NCBI GenBank assembly: GCA_963675135.1
Contig: OY776119.1
Location: 77,741,727-77,805,726 of the forward strand
DNA length: 64,000 nucleotides
Source of the DNA: Galeopsis tetrahit
Lineage: Eukaryota; Streptophyta; Magnoliopsida; Lamiales; Lamiaceae
Direction: 5' to 3'
Positions 22,096-33,648 of this stretch are shown one piece after another (positions within the stretch are counted from its first letter, which is position 1; each line of letters starts with the position of its first letter). Both the position numbers and the translations under genes were made by a program. A model generated the notes under the pieces. It did no database searches. It was not told the DNA's origin and saw only the letters and a program-made list of their open reading frames with translations.

Positions 22096-22941
22096 TTAAA
22101 CAATCTTATTTTCGTCTCTCTTTCTAGTCGAACCTGTTTTTCCTTTTTTCCCTCCATTTTTATTAACTTCTCAATCACTGCTGCGTCTCTATTTTTTCAC
22201 ATTACTCCGAGTTGTTTTCCAAGTTCCCATATTTTTCTTGCCTCCACCTCCTTCCGCGCTGATAAAATTTCAGGATCCCCGTTCTCTCCATTAGTTTCTA
22301 TGTTTAGGATAAACACCCCCACCCCCCCTCATTTTCCTTTTCTTTTCTCAAAGCATCTGCCTTTGCTGCTCCCTTTTCTTTGCACTTTTGAGGCTGCTTC
22401 CCCATTCCTTTTGTTCGTCCCTTGCATGGATTTACCTGAGTTTAGAGAGTATGATTATGTTCTGTATCGGGTTGGCTCGCTGTGAGATGACGTTCCCATT
22501 CTGTCTTCCAGCAGCTTCATGCGGCGTGTGTTGGGTCTCCACACTTATGGGCCTAATTTCACTTTGTTCGTGGTCCTCCCCAAGTACCTTAGTAAATTGG
22601 ACCGTGGTCTGTGAATCAGTTGTATGAAGTTCAATCTTTCCTTCGGGCTTGGTTGGGCCTTTAATTGTTTTTCAATAATTCCCTTTTCCTTTGGTCGTTG
22701 TGAGGTCCCTTCTTCATTTGACTCTTGGGTCTAGTCCAGATCATTTTGGGTAATGGGCCCCTTGAATTGGGCCAAATCCACTAAATTGATTACATCTAAT
22801 CTTTCATTATTGTTTCCCCTTGCATCGCACGCGCTGCCTCCCTTGCTTCCCAAGATATATTTTGGGTCCCCCACGAACAATTATTGTTTTCGGTTCCACC
22901 ATTTTTATCTCTCCCTATGCCAGTATAGTTAATGTTAGCCG
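22096..22941 (-). pseudogene. L1 ORF1 3' part (low-complexity tail)
   Basis: Stretch between the copia insertion and the ORF2 start. No conserved domain is readable, as expected for the variable tail of plant L1 ORF1. Stops occur in all minus-strand frames. Confidence 0.5.
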
Positions 22942-23748
22942 TGTCAAGTAATTCCAGTCGATTAGACGTCTCCAATCAAGTAGAATACTTGAAAATATAA
23001 GAAATAACTCCTCTAAGATAGTAATTCGAAAAGTAAGCAACGAGACAAACAACACACAAGGAATTTAAGTGGTTCGATCAATGTGATCTACATCCAATGG
23101 ACCAGATGAGAACTTCTTTGATTGATCAAGAATGTTTACACACTCATTCACTCGAAATAGGATATTTCCTCACTTCACTCGTGAACTCACACAACTCAAA
23201 GATTACAATCGTACTTGCATCCAAAAACGCAACCTTTACAATGTACACATACAAGAGTATATAAAGACCAAAGGTAGTTGCTGCTGTTAGGAACAGTTTG
23301 AGTAGTTAGCAACCGTTTGCAAACGCTTGTAACAACCCATGTGCTCTGTTATTGCCCAACTGAAATGGTAGTTATGCCCTCAAGTAGTTGTAATTGTAAT
23401 ACAGTTAGTTAAACTAATTAACTTCCATATCAGAAGACTTGTCCATAAAGATTAGAACACTACTTAGTGTTCTGATACTCAACTCTTCTGTTCTTGTGAT
23501 CAAAAGCTAACTCTGCTGATAGACTCCATACTGTGCTGATCTTTTACTGTGCTGATCCAGTACTGTGCACCAACTCTGCTGTACTGTGCTGATCTGACCA
23601 ATCAGTACTGAACTCTAAGCATCACCTCTTCAGCTGATTGAAAACCTTCAACTCATCTGATTTCGGCCTAAGTCATCTTATCTGATCCTATCAGCTCACT
23701 ACTTACTTAGTGTGCTGACTATGAGATTATGAGATAACACTCACAATT
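22942..23748 (-). repeat. 3' LTR of the copia element (807 bp)
   Basis: Aligns with 27831-28150 joined to 31704-32271. About 2-3 units of a TACTGTGCTGATC-type minisatellite lie at 23530-23612; the other LTR has about twice as many. Next to it at 23749-23761 the minus strand has the polypurine tract AAAGGTGGAGAAT. Confidence 0.9.
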
Positions 23749-23874
23749 CTCCACCTTTAGCTCATAATCGAACTAATCTCCACCAAAAACAAAACACCAA
23801 CACTATCCTCCTCAAAGAATAGCCTCCACTACTGATCTTCTGCCACAAGAACAGTAGCCTTCTCCTCAGATGAA

Positions 23875-24671
23875 TTAATGCAGTCCAATAAGTCTAAGAC
23901 ACAAACCAAATTTCTCTTTTGGCAATGCCTTAGTGAACGCATCAACAAGGTTCTCCTCTGTAGCAATCTTCACTATCTGGACCACCCCCTTCTCTACAAT
24001 ATCTCTTACAAAGTACAGCTTCACATCTATATGTTTAGTTCTCTCATGATACCCCTGATGCTTTGCAAGATGTATTGAACTTTGGTTATCACAGAAGACA
24101 GTCACACTTCTTTGTGATATACCAAACTCCTTCAAGATCCCCCTAAGCCACATGCTCTCTTTAACTGTTTCAGTCAAGGCTACATATTCTGATTCTGTAG
24201 TAGATAATGCAACTACGGGCTGATGTATTGACCTCCATGATATAGTTGTACCAAATAAGGTGAATACATAACATGTTAAGGACTTTCTTGTGTCTACATT
24301 GGCTGCATAGTCGGCATCAACATAACCCACAAGTGCTTCTGCCTCATCTGATATCTTCTGAAATTTCAGACCCTTCTCAGCTGATCCCAGAACATATCTC
24401 ATGACCCACTTAACTGTCTCCCAATGACTTAAGCCTGGATCACTCATCTATCTGCTGATTACACTCATTGCATGAGTTAAATCTGGTCTACAACACACCA
24501 TAACATACATTAAACTCCCTACTGCACTGGCATAAGGAACCTTACTCATCTGAGCTCTTTCTTGGCTGTTCCTGGGACAAATCTGATTGGATAGCTTCTG
24601 ATGCTGGCCAATTGGTGTAACTTAGCTTGATTCATCCTAAATCTCTCTAACACCTTCTTTAGATAGGTAGG
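23875..24671 (-). pseudogene. Copia RNase H remnant
   Basis: ORF 24447-23875 reads GYVDADYAANVDTRKSLT, VALSTTESEYVALTE, VFCDNQSSIHLAKHQGYHER and KHIDVKLYFVRD, the copia RNase H that degrades the RNA template. Between it and the reverse transcriptase ORF the frame shifts and stops occur (24448-24671), where YLKKVLERFRMN-like sequence is still readable. Confidence 0.88.
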
Positions 24672-26479
24672 CTAACTAAGCTGAATTGCTCCCTCAACTC
24701 TACTGATCTCCATCCCAAGGATCACTTTAGCTTCACCAAGATCTTTCATCTCAAACTCCCTTTTGAGAATCTCCTTAACCTGATTGATACTGTTAATAGA
24801 CTCTCCTGCTATTAACATATCATCTACATACAACAGAAGATAGGTAACTAAACTCCCAACTCTTCTGAAGTAAACACAGCTGTCATTCAAGCTTCTTACA
24901 AAACCAGCTGAGCAACTGTACTCATCAAACCTTAAGTACCATTGTCTAGGGCTTTGTTTGAGGCCACAGAGTGATTTTCTGAGTAAGCACACTTTGTCTT
25001 CTCCATCTTCTATGTCCAACCCTTCTAGTATTTTCATGTAGATCTTCTCATCTAAAGTCCCATGAAGAAATGTTGTGGTCACATCCATTTGATGCAACTT
25101 CAATTCATACTGAGCAACCATAGCCAATAAGATTCTGATGCTACAATGCTTTACAACAGGTGAGAAGATTTCTTTAAAGTCAATACCCTCTTTTTGTGTA
25201 ACTCCTTTAGCTACAAGCCTTGCCTTGTACCTAATCTTGCCACCTCTCTGAGCCTCCACCTTCTTCTTGTAAATCCACTTACACCCAACAAGTTTCTTGT
25301 TCTTAGGTCTCTCAACAATCTCCCAAGTTTGGTTCTTGTTCAGAGATAACAATTCTTCCTCCATTGCAACTAACCACTTCTCTTTGTCATGGCAGTTGAT
25401 GGCTTCTGTGTAAGTTTTAGGCTCCAGAGACTCCACCTCAAGGGCTGCACATAATGCAAATGATACAATGTCAGTTTTACCATACATTTGAGGTGGGTGG
25501 ACTTCTCTTCTGGTTCTGTCCCTAGTCAGCTGATAGTCATGAAGCTCAGTATCACTATGAGTAGTCTCCTCCTCACCTGGATCAATCTGATCTTCAGTTA
25601 GTCTTCTGGTGTCAACATGCTCCACCTCAACCTGTGTGTCATCTGGTTTGTTGTGTGCTGCACTTGAACTTGCCTCTTCTTTCAATGTCATTCTACTTTC
25701 ATCAAAAGTTACATCTCTGCTGATAATACACTTCTGCATCCCAGCTTCAAGGCACCACAACCTATACCCTTTCACTCCTGAAGGATACCCTACGAACACA
25801 CATTTCAAGGCTCGAGGCTCAAGCTTATCTTGCTTGACATGGGCATATGCTAAACAATCATAAACTTTCAATTTACTGTACTCAGCTGCATAGCCAGACC
25901 ATAACTCTTCTGGGGTTTTAAATTGCACGGCTGAGGAAGGGCTTCTGTTTATCAAATAGACTGTTGTTGACACTGCTTCTCCCCAAAATACTTTAGGCAA
26001 TCCAGAGCTGCTCAACATGCACCTGACCCTCTCTAGCAAGGTTTGGTTCATTCTCTCAGCTACTCCATTCTGCTGAGGTGTACCTGGTACTGTTCTATGC
26101 CTCACTATACCATTCTTCTTGCAAAAAAATTGAACTCTTCTGATATGAACTCCAACCCATTATCAGTTCTCAAATGCTTGAGCTTCTTTCCAGAGACATT
26201 CTCAACCTCAGTGAGCCATTCCTTGAACTTTTCAAATGCTTCTGACTTGGATTTCAGGATAGTGATCCATACCTTTCTTGAGTAGTCATCTATGATAGAC
26301 ATGAAATATCTCCCACCACTTCTGGTCTGATTCCTAGTTGGCCCCCATAAATCTGAATGGACATAGTCCAAAATTCCTTTGGTAGAGTGTGAACTCTTTC
26401 CAAACTTCAATCTCTTGGATTTCCCAAGAATGCAGTGCTCACACAAATCAAGCTTAGTGATCTTGTCACCACCCAGCAA
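24672..26479 (-). pseudogene. Copia integrase and reverse transcriptase remnant
   Basis: The first part (26479-26105) has CEHCILGKSKR, HSDLWGP and LRTDNGLEF (two of the DDE residues). A one-base slip at a T7 run near 26127-26133 shifts the frame, and the next ORF (26105-24672) continues GTPQQNGVAERMN and carries reverse transcriptase with KARLVAKG, HQMDVTTTFLHG, SLCGLKQSPRQWY and the catalytic YVDDM. The stop at 24672 interrupts the C-terminal part. Between MLSML-like pre-integrase sequence and LLGGDKI the His pair of the HHCC zinc finger is missing, which fits a small deletion. Confidence 0.9.
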
Positions 26480-26485
26480 TTCTTG

Positions 26486-27787
26486 CTACAACATTGAGTT
26501 GTCTTGCACTCTTGCCACATCTGATCTGCCAATCAATGTTCCTCCCTTAAGAAAGTAGAGATCATTCTTTCTCTCACCTTTAAGAACAGTAAGCTCCCCC
26601 TTTGAAACTCTGAGCTCTCCATCTTCTGACTGGAATTTGTAGCCCATTGAATCCAGCATACCAAGAGATATCAAATTTCTCTTGAGTTCAGGAACATACA
26701 TGGCCCTCTTGAGAATCCTCACTACTCCATCATACATCTTCAAGTGTACTGTACCTTCACCTTTGACTTTGCAAGTGTAATCATTCCCTAACAACACAGA
26801 ACCTCCATTCTGATGTTTAAAATCATGAAACCAATCTCTTCTTGGAGTCATGTGGAAAGAACACCCTGAATAAAAAATCCAATCTTGTTGTTCTTTAGTG
26901 GAAGTGATGGATAGGGACTGAGCTGACTCATAACCCTTCTGCTCCTTATCCTCTTGGGTTTGATTTGCTTGATTCTTATCAACAGGGTTCTTGGGACCAG
27001 ATTTTCTCATAAGCTGTTTGTACTTGAAACAAGTACTCTTATAGTGCCCAGGTTTGTTGCAGTGGTGGCACACTACTTCCCCTTGATTTGACACTGCTGA
27101 TTTTCCCTTATCAGCTCCCTTGGATTGACTAGACCCCTTCTTGGAGGCACATTTCTTCTGTCATCCCTTGATTGCTAATCCTTCTTTACTGCTACTTTTA
27201 TCTCCTTGAGATGTCTTATTATGTAGTAGCTTGGATTTGACAGCCAAGATCACATCCTCCAATGTGATTGCCTCCTTTCTACCATACAAGATGGTGTCCT
27301 TTAGGATTTCAAAGGACTTAGGAAGAGCACTCAACAAGATCAGAGCCTTATCCTCTTCTTCAAGCTTGACATCCAAATTTTCCAGATCATCAAGTATCTT
27401 GTTGAACTCATCTAGCTGCTCCGTAATGGGTTTGTCATCTCCCATTCTAAAGGCATACAGCTTCTGTTTCGAATAGAGTCGGTTAGCAAGAGTTTTCACC
27501 ATATATAACTTCTCAAGCTTATCCCAAACCTCCTTCGCTGACTTCTCTTTAGCAACCTCTCTCAAGACCTTATCTCCAAGGCAGAGTAGGATCGTGCTTC
27601 GAGCTTTTCTGAGCAACTTGCTCCTTTCAGCCGCAGCTGTTGCAGTTTCTTCTGCAATCTCTTCGGATTCTTCGAGAGCCTCGAATAATCCTTGTTGTTC
27701 AAGGAGGGCCTGCATCTTGACCTTCCACAACCCAAAATCTCCCGTGCCTGTAAACTTCTCTATGTTGTACTTGGTAGAATTCCCCAT
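26486..27787 (-). pseudogene. Copia gag and protease remnant
   Basis: Gag starts MGNSTKYNIEKFTGTGDFGL and is of the UBN2 type. The same frame contains an in-frame TGA at 27163-27161, then a CCHC zinc knuckle CHHCNKPGHYKSTC and the protease site region. The protease loop reads WIFYSGCSFHMTP where the family has WILDSGCS, so the catalytic Asp is replaced by Tyr. The pre-integrase segment VPELKRNLISLGMLDSMG follows and ends in TAG at 26488-26486. All segments are in one frame, so only point changes and a small deletion separate it from an intact polyprotein. Confidence 0.9.
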
Positions 27788-27810
27788 CTTAGATCTGCAG
27801 CTACTTCAGT

Positions 27811-27828
27811 TTCCCACAGACGGCGCCA
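27811..27828 (-). other. Copia primer-binding site
   Basis: Minus strand TGGCGCCGTCTGTGGGAA, 2 bp from the LTR end. The first nine bases match the tRNA-Asp-type site; the rest diverges. Confidence 0.7.
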
Positions 27829-28150
27829 ATTGTCAAGAAATTTCAGTCGATTAGACGTCTCCAACCAAGTAGAATACTTGAAGATATAAGAAATAATTCC
27901 TCTAAGATAGTAATTCGAAAAGTAAGCAACGAGACAAACAGCACACAAGGAATTTAAGTGGTTCGATCAATGTGATCTACATCCACTGGACCAGACGAGT
28001 ACTTCTTTGATTGATCAAGAATGTTTACACACTCATTCACGCGGAATAGGATATTTCCTCACTTCACTCGTGAATTCACACAACTAAAAGATTACAATCG
28101 TACTTGCTTCTAAAAACGCAACCTTTACAATGTACACATACAAGAGTATA

Positions 28151-31100
28151 CAATGACGAAGCCAGGATTTTGAACCTGGGGGGCCCAAATAGTAGTTCTA
28201 AAAAAAATTAGAAATGAAATTTTAAAATATATAAGATCATAAATTACTACTTATATTTATATAATCAAAATGATAAACATAGTTACATCAACTTCTAAAA
28301 AAAACTTAATAAAACTAAATTATAGCATTCCTCTTCGGTTCTTCATGTTTTGGAAGCGTTGCATGATAGCTTCGTTACTGACTTTTTGAAAGACATCTTT
28401 TTCAATGTATGCAACCAAACAATCATTCAATAATCGGTCTCCCATTCGATTACGGAGTGAACTTTTGATGAGTTTCATAGCTGAAAATGCTCTCTCGACG
28501 GTAGCTATGGCAACGGGTAAGATCAATGATAACTTAACAAGCAAATACACTAATGGAAAAACAATATGCTTTCTTGTAGAAACCATCTTCTGAGCAAGAC
28601 CTCCTATTCCAACAACTGTTCAGAAGTTTTCATCCAAGTGCATGTCAACAATAAAATTCTCCAGTTGATTGTCAAGTTCAATTAGAGAACTTGGAGAAAA
28701 ATCAGAAGGATAAAATTCTGCAAGACGAAGTAGTTTATTCTTATCAAATGCAGAAAATGAATCTCTCGGATCAAAACAAGCCATACACAATAGCAACTTT
28801 GTGTTCACTTCGTCAAAACGATGATCTAACTCTTGAGCTTGCAAGTCAATCACAGAATAAAATAGCTCAACTCGATAATGATGAAGGTTGGTGATTTTTT
28901 CAACTCTACGTCTTGATCTTCCACGAGCTACATGTACATGTTCCATGTTTATCACATCTATCTCATGTTTGCTAGAAAAACTAGAAACATCAATTAACAA
29001 AGTATCCCAACCTTCTTCTCTCATTGATTGCAAACGACTTTTTGATCCTTTCACCAACCTCATTGCATTAACAATATCTTGATCCTTTCTTTGAAGAGCT
29101 TGTGACAATTCATGAGTGATTCCCAAAATTTTCGTCATAAGATGTAACAAAAACACAAACTCAAACTGATTAATAATATCTAGCAATTCAAGTGCTTCAC
29201 CCCTCTGTGTATTTTCAACACCATTCTCCCCAACATACTTAAGAACATTAACAACAGAAGAATACAAAAGCATTAGGTTAACGAGGGTACCATAATGAGA
29301 ACTCCAACGAGTATCTCCAGGCCGCTTCAATGCCATTTCTTGATTTTTTCCTTTTCCAGACTTGATTTCACCATTTGCAATCATTTCAATAATCTTTTCT
29401 TTTTGCTTCTCTCGAAACATATCTCGACGCTTGCAAGAACCTCCAACAACATTACATAACCATGTAACTGTACTAAAAAAAGAAGCAATTGTTGCATTAT
29501 CTTTAGAAACAACAACAAGTGTGAGTTGTAGTTGATGAGCAAAACAATGGATGTAATAAGCGCTAGAATTCTTCCTCAATATCAAACTTTTGAGTCCATT
29601 GAATTCACCCCTCATATTACTTGCTCCATCATAACCTTGACCTCTCAAACTAGATATACTCAAGCCATAAGTGGAGAACAAAGAATCAATTCCATTTTCA
29701 AGTGATGCTGCAGTTGTATCACTAACATGCACGAGACCGAGAAAGCATTCAATAACACAACCACTCTTATTCACATAGCGTATAACAATCCCCATTTGCT
29801 CTTTAACTGAAACATCTCGACACTCATCAACTAATATGGAGAAAAACTCATTTCCAATATCCTTAATGATAACATTGGTTGTCTCAACCGCAGCTGCATT
29901 AATAATATCCTTTTGAATCTCAGGTGAAATAAGCTTGAGATTTTCAGGAGCATTTTTCAAAACAACGTTATGGATTTCTTCATTGCAAGAAGCAATAACT
30001 TTGAGACGTTCAATAAAATTTCCTTGATTTAATGATTCTTCTGTCTCATCATTACCTCGGAAAGCTAATCCTTGCATAATGAGATAACGAAGACAAATAA
30101 CAGTTGCATTTAATCTACAACGATAATCAACCTTTGATTTCTCCGAAACTTTAGCAAATGACACCTCAATATATTGAGCTCGATGCATCAAATCTTCACA
30201 AGCCAATCTACACTTGTTATGATCACTATTATGATCTCCAACATGATCCCTCAATCGTTCTTTCTTTCGCCAAGCATTAAACCCCCCTGTTATAAATGCA
30301 TCATGTCCACTTTCACTATTCCCCGTGGAAAAAAGATAACAATATAAACAAAACACGACATCTTTTTTAATGCTATATTCCAACCAATCCTTAAATTCAT
30401 CAAACCAAGATGCAACAAATTTACGTTTTCGATTCCCTTCTACCGCCTTTTGAGGAAAATCATGATTACGTGGTTGACATGGACCTTTCAATAAATAAGT
30501 TCTACGAACATGTTCAATCAAATTTGGTGGATAGCTCATTATCTTAAGCCGAAGTCCCGGATCACTAGGAAGATTTTCTAAATCAATCTCAATAGCACTT
30601 TGACTTGATGATTCTTGAAGTTGAACATTAGGAGTAGACGCATCGAGTGGTGAAGACGATATTCCCTCACTAATATTCGGAGTTTTCTTGTAATATCGCT
30701 CCATTATCTAATTTTTTAAAATAATTATTAAATTAGAAATAAGATTAATTTATCTTAACAGAATATTAAATATTAATTATTTATAATATATTAACAGGAT
30801 CCAAAAAAAAAATTGATAGAATATCATACGAAATCAAGATTGATTAATGGTTTCTGAATAATTAGCTACTGCTTGTAACAAGATTAACCAAAGATTGAAA
30901 AAAATTACTGAAAAAAAAAAAAATGAAGGCAAACTAGCTAGCACTCCCCTCCCCTGCCTCCAAATTTCAATAAACTGCAATTACATGCTCTCAAATGGTC
31001 AATTCCCAAATTCCCAGCAATTGGTGACCTATATATACTCAGCGGATGATATCATGAATTCATGATAGTATGAATTAATACATAAATTAATAATACAATA

Positions 31101-31695
31101 GATTATTGTATATTAATAATATAAATTATACAAATAATAATTATTTTTCCTATTACACAATTCAATAAATATTTAACCCATAATTTATATAGTAAGAATC
31201 AATACATTAATTAACAAAATGCATATCTGATATGTATTATTGAGCTCTAAATATAAAGAATTTATGTCAAATTCAATGAAGTATTAAATTTTTTGAGGAA
31301 CCCTAAATTTTGAAAAGCCCTAAATTCAATAAAAAGACAAAATAATAGATATAAAATTAATTATGGTGGACCAATCAAAATAATAAAGGAAATACTTTTA
31401 CCTTCAATATATAAAATTAATGGGCCATAGATGATGATTGATGAAGGTCTTCTTCTTGAATACTCCACTCCGTGTCGCCGTGTTGGAAAAGAAAGAAAAG
31501 GAGTATCAGAGTATGGGCGGTTAAGATTTATACGCTGTTTTGGTTTTTTTAATATATATATATATATTAATATAATATTATTATTTAAATATTATTTAAA
31601 TATATATATGTAAAATTATTAAAATGCCCTCGAAAAAATTACAAAATTGGTGGGGGGCCCAGTGCCCCCCCGGCCCCTGTGTGCATCCGTCCCTG
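28151..31695 (-). mobile_element. hAT-superfamily DNA transposon, nearly full length
   Basis: The 8-bp TSDs AGAGTATA are perfect (28143-28150 and 31696-31703). The left end CAATGACGAAGCC and inverted right end CAGGGACGGATGC are imperfect TIRs. Removing it restores the LTR reading GAGTATATAAAGACC seen at 23255-23269. It contains one transposase gene on the minus strand. Right of the gene (30705-31640) is AT-rich subterminal DNA; left of it (28151-28319) is a short 3' tail. Confidence 0.95.
28320..30704 (-). pseudogene. hAT transposase (DUF4371/TTF zinc-finger type), one premature stop
   Basis: The first ORF (694 codons from MERYYKKTPNISEG) has a TTF-type zinc finger at about 90-160 (FVASWFDEFKDWLEY, VFCLYCYLF, GFNAWRKKERLRDH), then the RNase H-like catalytic core with FFSILVDECRDVS, LRGQGYDGASNMRG, YYIHCFAHQLQL and KRPGDTRWSSHY. 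It ends in TGA at 28622-28620. The same frame stays open for about 100 codons downstream and encodes the hAT dimerisation domain (LPVAIATVERAFSAMKLIKS, NDCLVAYIEKD). Without that single TGA the protein would have about 794 residues, normal for ZMYM1-like hAT transposases. The stop removes the conserved catalytic-region ERAFSAM block and dimerisation. Confidence 0.93.
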
Positions 31696-32276
31696 AGAGT
31701 ATATAAAGACCAAAGGTAGTTGCTGCTGTTAGGAACAATTTGAGTAGTTAGCAACTGTTTGCAACCGCTTGTAACAACCCATGTACTCTGTTATTGCCCA
31801 ACTTAAATGGTAGTTATGCCCTCAAGTAGTTGTAACTGTAATACAATTAGTTAAACTAACTAACTTCCATATCAGAAGACTTGTCCATAAAGATCAGAAC
31901 ACTACTTAGTCTTCTGATACTCAACTCTTCTGTTCTTGTGATCAAAAGCTAACTCTGTTGATAGACTCCATACTGTGCTGATCTTTTACTGTGCTGATCC
32001 AGTACTGTGCTGATCTACTCTGCTGAAGTACTGTGCTGACCAACTCTGTTGAAGTACCTGTGCTGACCAACTCTGTTGAAGTACTGTGCTAACCAACTCT
32101 GCTGAAGTATTGTGCTGATCTGACCAACCAGTGCTGAACTCTAAGCATCACCTCTTTAGTTGATTGAAAACCTTCAACTCATCCTATTTCGGCCTAAGTC
32201 ATCTTATCTGATCCTATCAGCTCACTACTTACTTAGTGAGTTGACTATGAGATTATGAGATAACACTCACAAGCTG

Positions 32277-33604
32277 CCATTGGGACGTGTGGATCTATTT
32301 TTTGTCAGGGTTTTCCCCTGGCCCAAAGAAAATGAAACGTCATCTGGTGCCTCTAGGGTTTTCGCCATACCATCAGGATACCTCTTTGTTTGGGCACACA
32401 GAGCCGCCATCGGCCCCTCTGAGTTGCTTAAATGATGGTCGGATCTGGGTAATTTCGACCACTGAGATTCTGAATCCAACGACGAGTTATTCTCGTCTAT
32501 AGACGACTTTGAGCATGAACACGATGGGTCTTCAATGACTCTTATAGAAAATACCTTCCCATCGATTTGGACTTTCATTAGTTTGTCCACTGGGCCTAGG
32601 CTTATGAATAAGAGGACCCTTGCTCTATCCCTGGCAGGATAATCTTCCAACTTCATGAAGGTGCCCATCTGTGCACAGACTGTCGCAAAGAACCTCATGT
32701 TCCACACATGCAAGGGGACACCATACCACTTCGTCCATACTAACCTGAATTAGTTCACGTCGATCTCCCTCAACGGTCTACACCATTCGAACCAAAAAGA
32801 GGATCATTCATCAAAATCTCTAATAGTTTCTTCAGTGTTCGTCTCTGTTATGCTTTGGATCAGTACCATTTTTCCTCCCATGTTTGTGATTTTGAGCTTA
32901 CCACTACACTCACCTTGTATCTCTTGTCCATGGTCCTCCTAAGAGAAGGTTCTTTTCAGGAAACATATGGAGCATTTCGTCAGCCAGCCCTTCTCAATTT
33001 CTGTCGTTTGGAAAATATTTATCTCTTCTTATCTCTTGAAAGTGCTCATCACCCTCCCTGTGGCCTTTAATATATTTGCATAGGACCCGCTGTTCATCTG
33101 GGATTCATAAGTGGCTTGTTAGGTTTGATGGTCCCTCTTCTTATCTTGGTCCTAGTCCCTCTGAAATTTTGGGATGAACACTCTTAGTTTATAGCTATCG
33201 ATCCAGACATTGTTTAGTTCCGCTAGTAGCATCTCCTCATCCCTGCCCTTTAGTATACGTACGAATCCGAAATGTTTTCGCTCTTTGTCTAGTTTTTGCG
33301 GGTGGTATATGTCCTGAACTCCCCCACCTTAGCTTGCTGAAACTTTTGTGTAGTTTGTTAAAACTACACTCGACTGGGAAGTTCTTGAAAAGGAAGGTGA
33401 TTGAATCTGATTCCTCTCTCTGTCGTGGGCTTGACACCTTCTGCACGGCGATCCCTCGATCAAAAACCTGTGTACCATATTCCTTGGGGTTAAGGTTAAA
33501 CCTACGGCTGAGATGTTATACTGCCTCACCGGGAAGCGCTCGGAAGGCATGGGTTTGTGGCCTGTTGCTACCCTTTTCCCCTCCCCACCACCCTTCATTC
33601 GCAC
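32277..33604 (-). pseudogene. L1 ORF1 remnant (RRM-like and DUF4283-like)
   Basis: On the minus strand, ITFLFKNFPVECSFNKLHKSF and IPPAKTRQRAKTFRIRTY (33446-33237) are RRM-like, as in plant L1 ORF1 RNA-binding proteins. VWNMRFFATVCAQMGTFMKL and GPVDKLMKVQIDGKVFSIRV (32713-32400) follow, which is the part after a DUF4283 core. Frameshifts separate the pieces. The copia insertion cuts it at 32271. Confidence 0.82.
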
Positions 33605-33648
33605 TCTCTCTCTCTCTCTTTAGCACTCATAGCTTCCAAATAACAGCT

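Larger units (their letters stand above)
22942..32271 (-). mobile_element. Ty1/copia retrotransposon, degenerate, inserted in the L1
   Basis: LTRs start TGTCAAG and end CACTCACA on the plus strand. The flanks AGCCG (22937-22941) and AGCTG (32272-32276) are a 4/5 TSD match. Order on the minus strand is 5' LTR (27831-32271, split by a hAT element), PBS (27811-27828), gag, protease, integrase, reverse transcriptase, RNase H, PPT, 3' LTR (22942-23748). Integrase before RT identifies Ty1/copia; the RNase H and RT wording is Tork/Tnt1-like. Several stops and frameshifts disable it. Confidence 0.92.
27831..32271 (-). repeat. 5' LTR of the copia element, split by a hAT transposon
   Basis: 27831-28150 and 31704-32271 together form about 888 bp of LTR. 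It is longer than the 3' LTR because a roughly 26-bp unit containing CTGAAGTACTGTGCTGACC is amplified at about 31968-32120. Confidence 0.9.
17930..33636 (-). mobile_element. Full-length but decayed L1-type LINE, split by a copia element
   Basis: The LINE is flanked by 12-bp near-identical target duplications, CAAATAACAACT (17918-17929) and CAAATAACAGCT (33637-33648). Its minus-strand 3' end reads TTACCGATAAAAAAA, and its 5' end lies at about 33636 in a GA-rich leader. Without the copia insertion it is about 6.4 kb (17930-22941 plus 32272-33636), the usual size of plant L1. ORF1 (RRM-like plus DUF4283-like) and ORF2 (endonuclease, reverse transcriptase, C-terminal domain) can all be followed but carry many frameshifts and stops. 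A Stowaway MITE also sits in ORF2 at 20181-20463. Confidence 0.9.

Noticed and set aside
22033..22485. 150-codon plus-strand ORF
   Set aside because: Antisense shadow of L1 ORF1/ORF2 DNA; the minus strand carries the endonuclease start.
31431..31613. 60-codon ORF near the right end of the hAT element
   Set aside because: Lies in subterminal AT-rich DNA without a domain; typical chance ORF.
22942..32271. Considered whether the polyprotein pieces could come from an endogenous pararetrovirus
   Set aside because: Integrase precedes reverse transcriptase, true LTRs, PBS and PPT are present and no movement or coat protein is seen, so it is a Ty1/copia retrotransposon.
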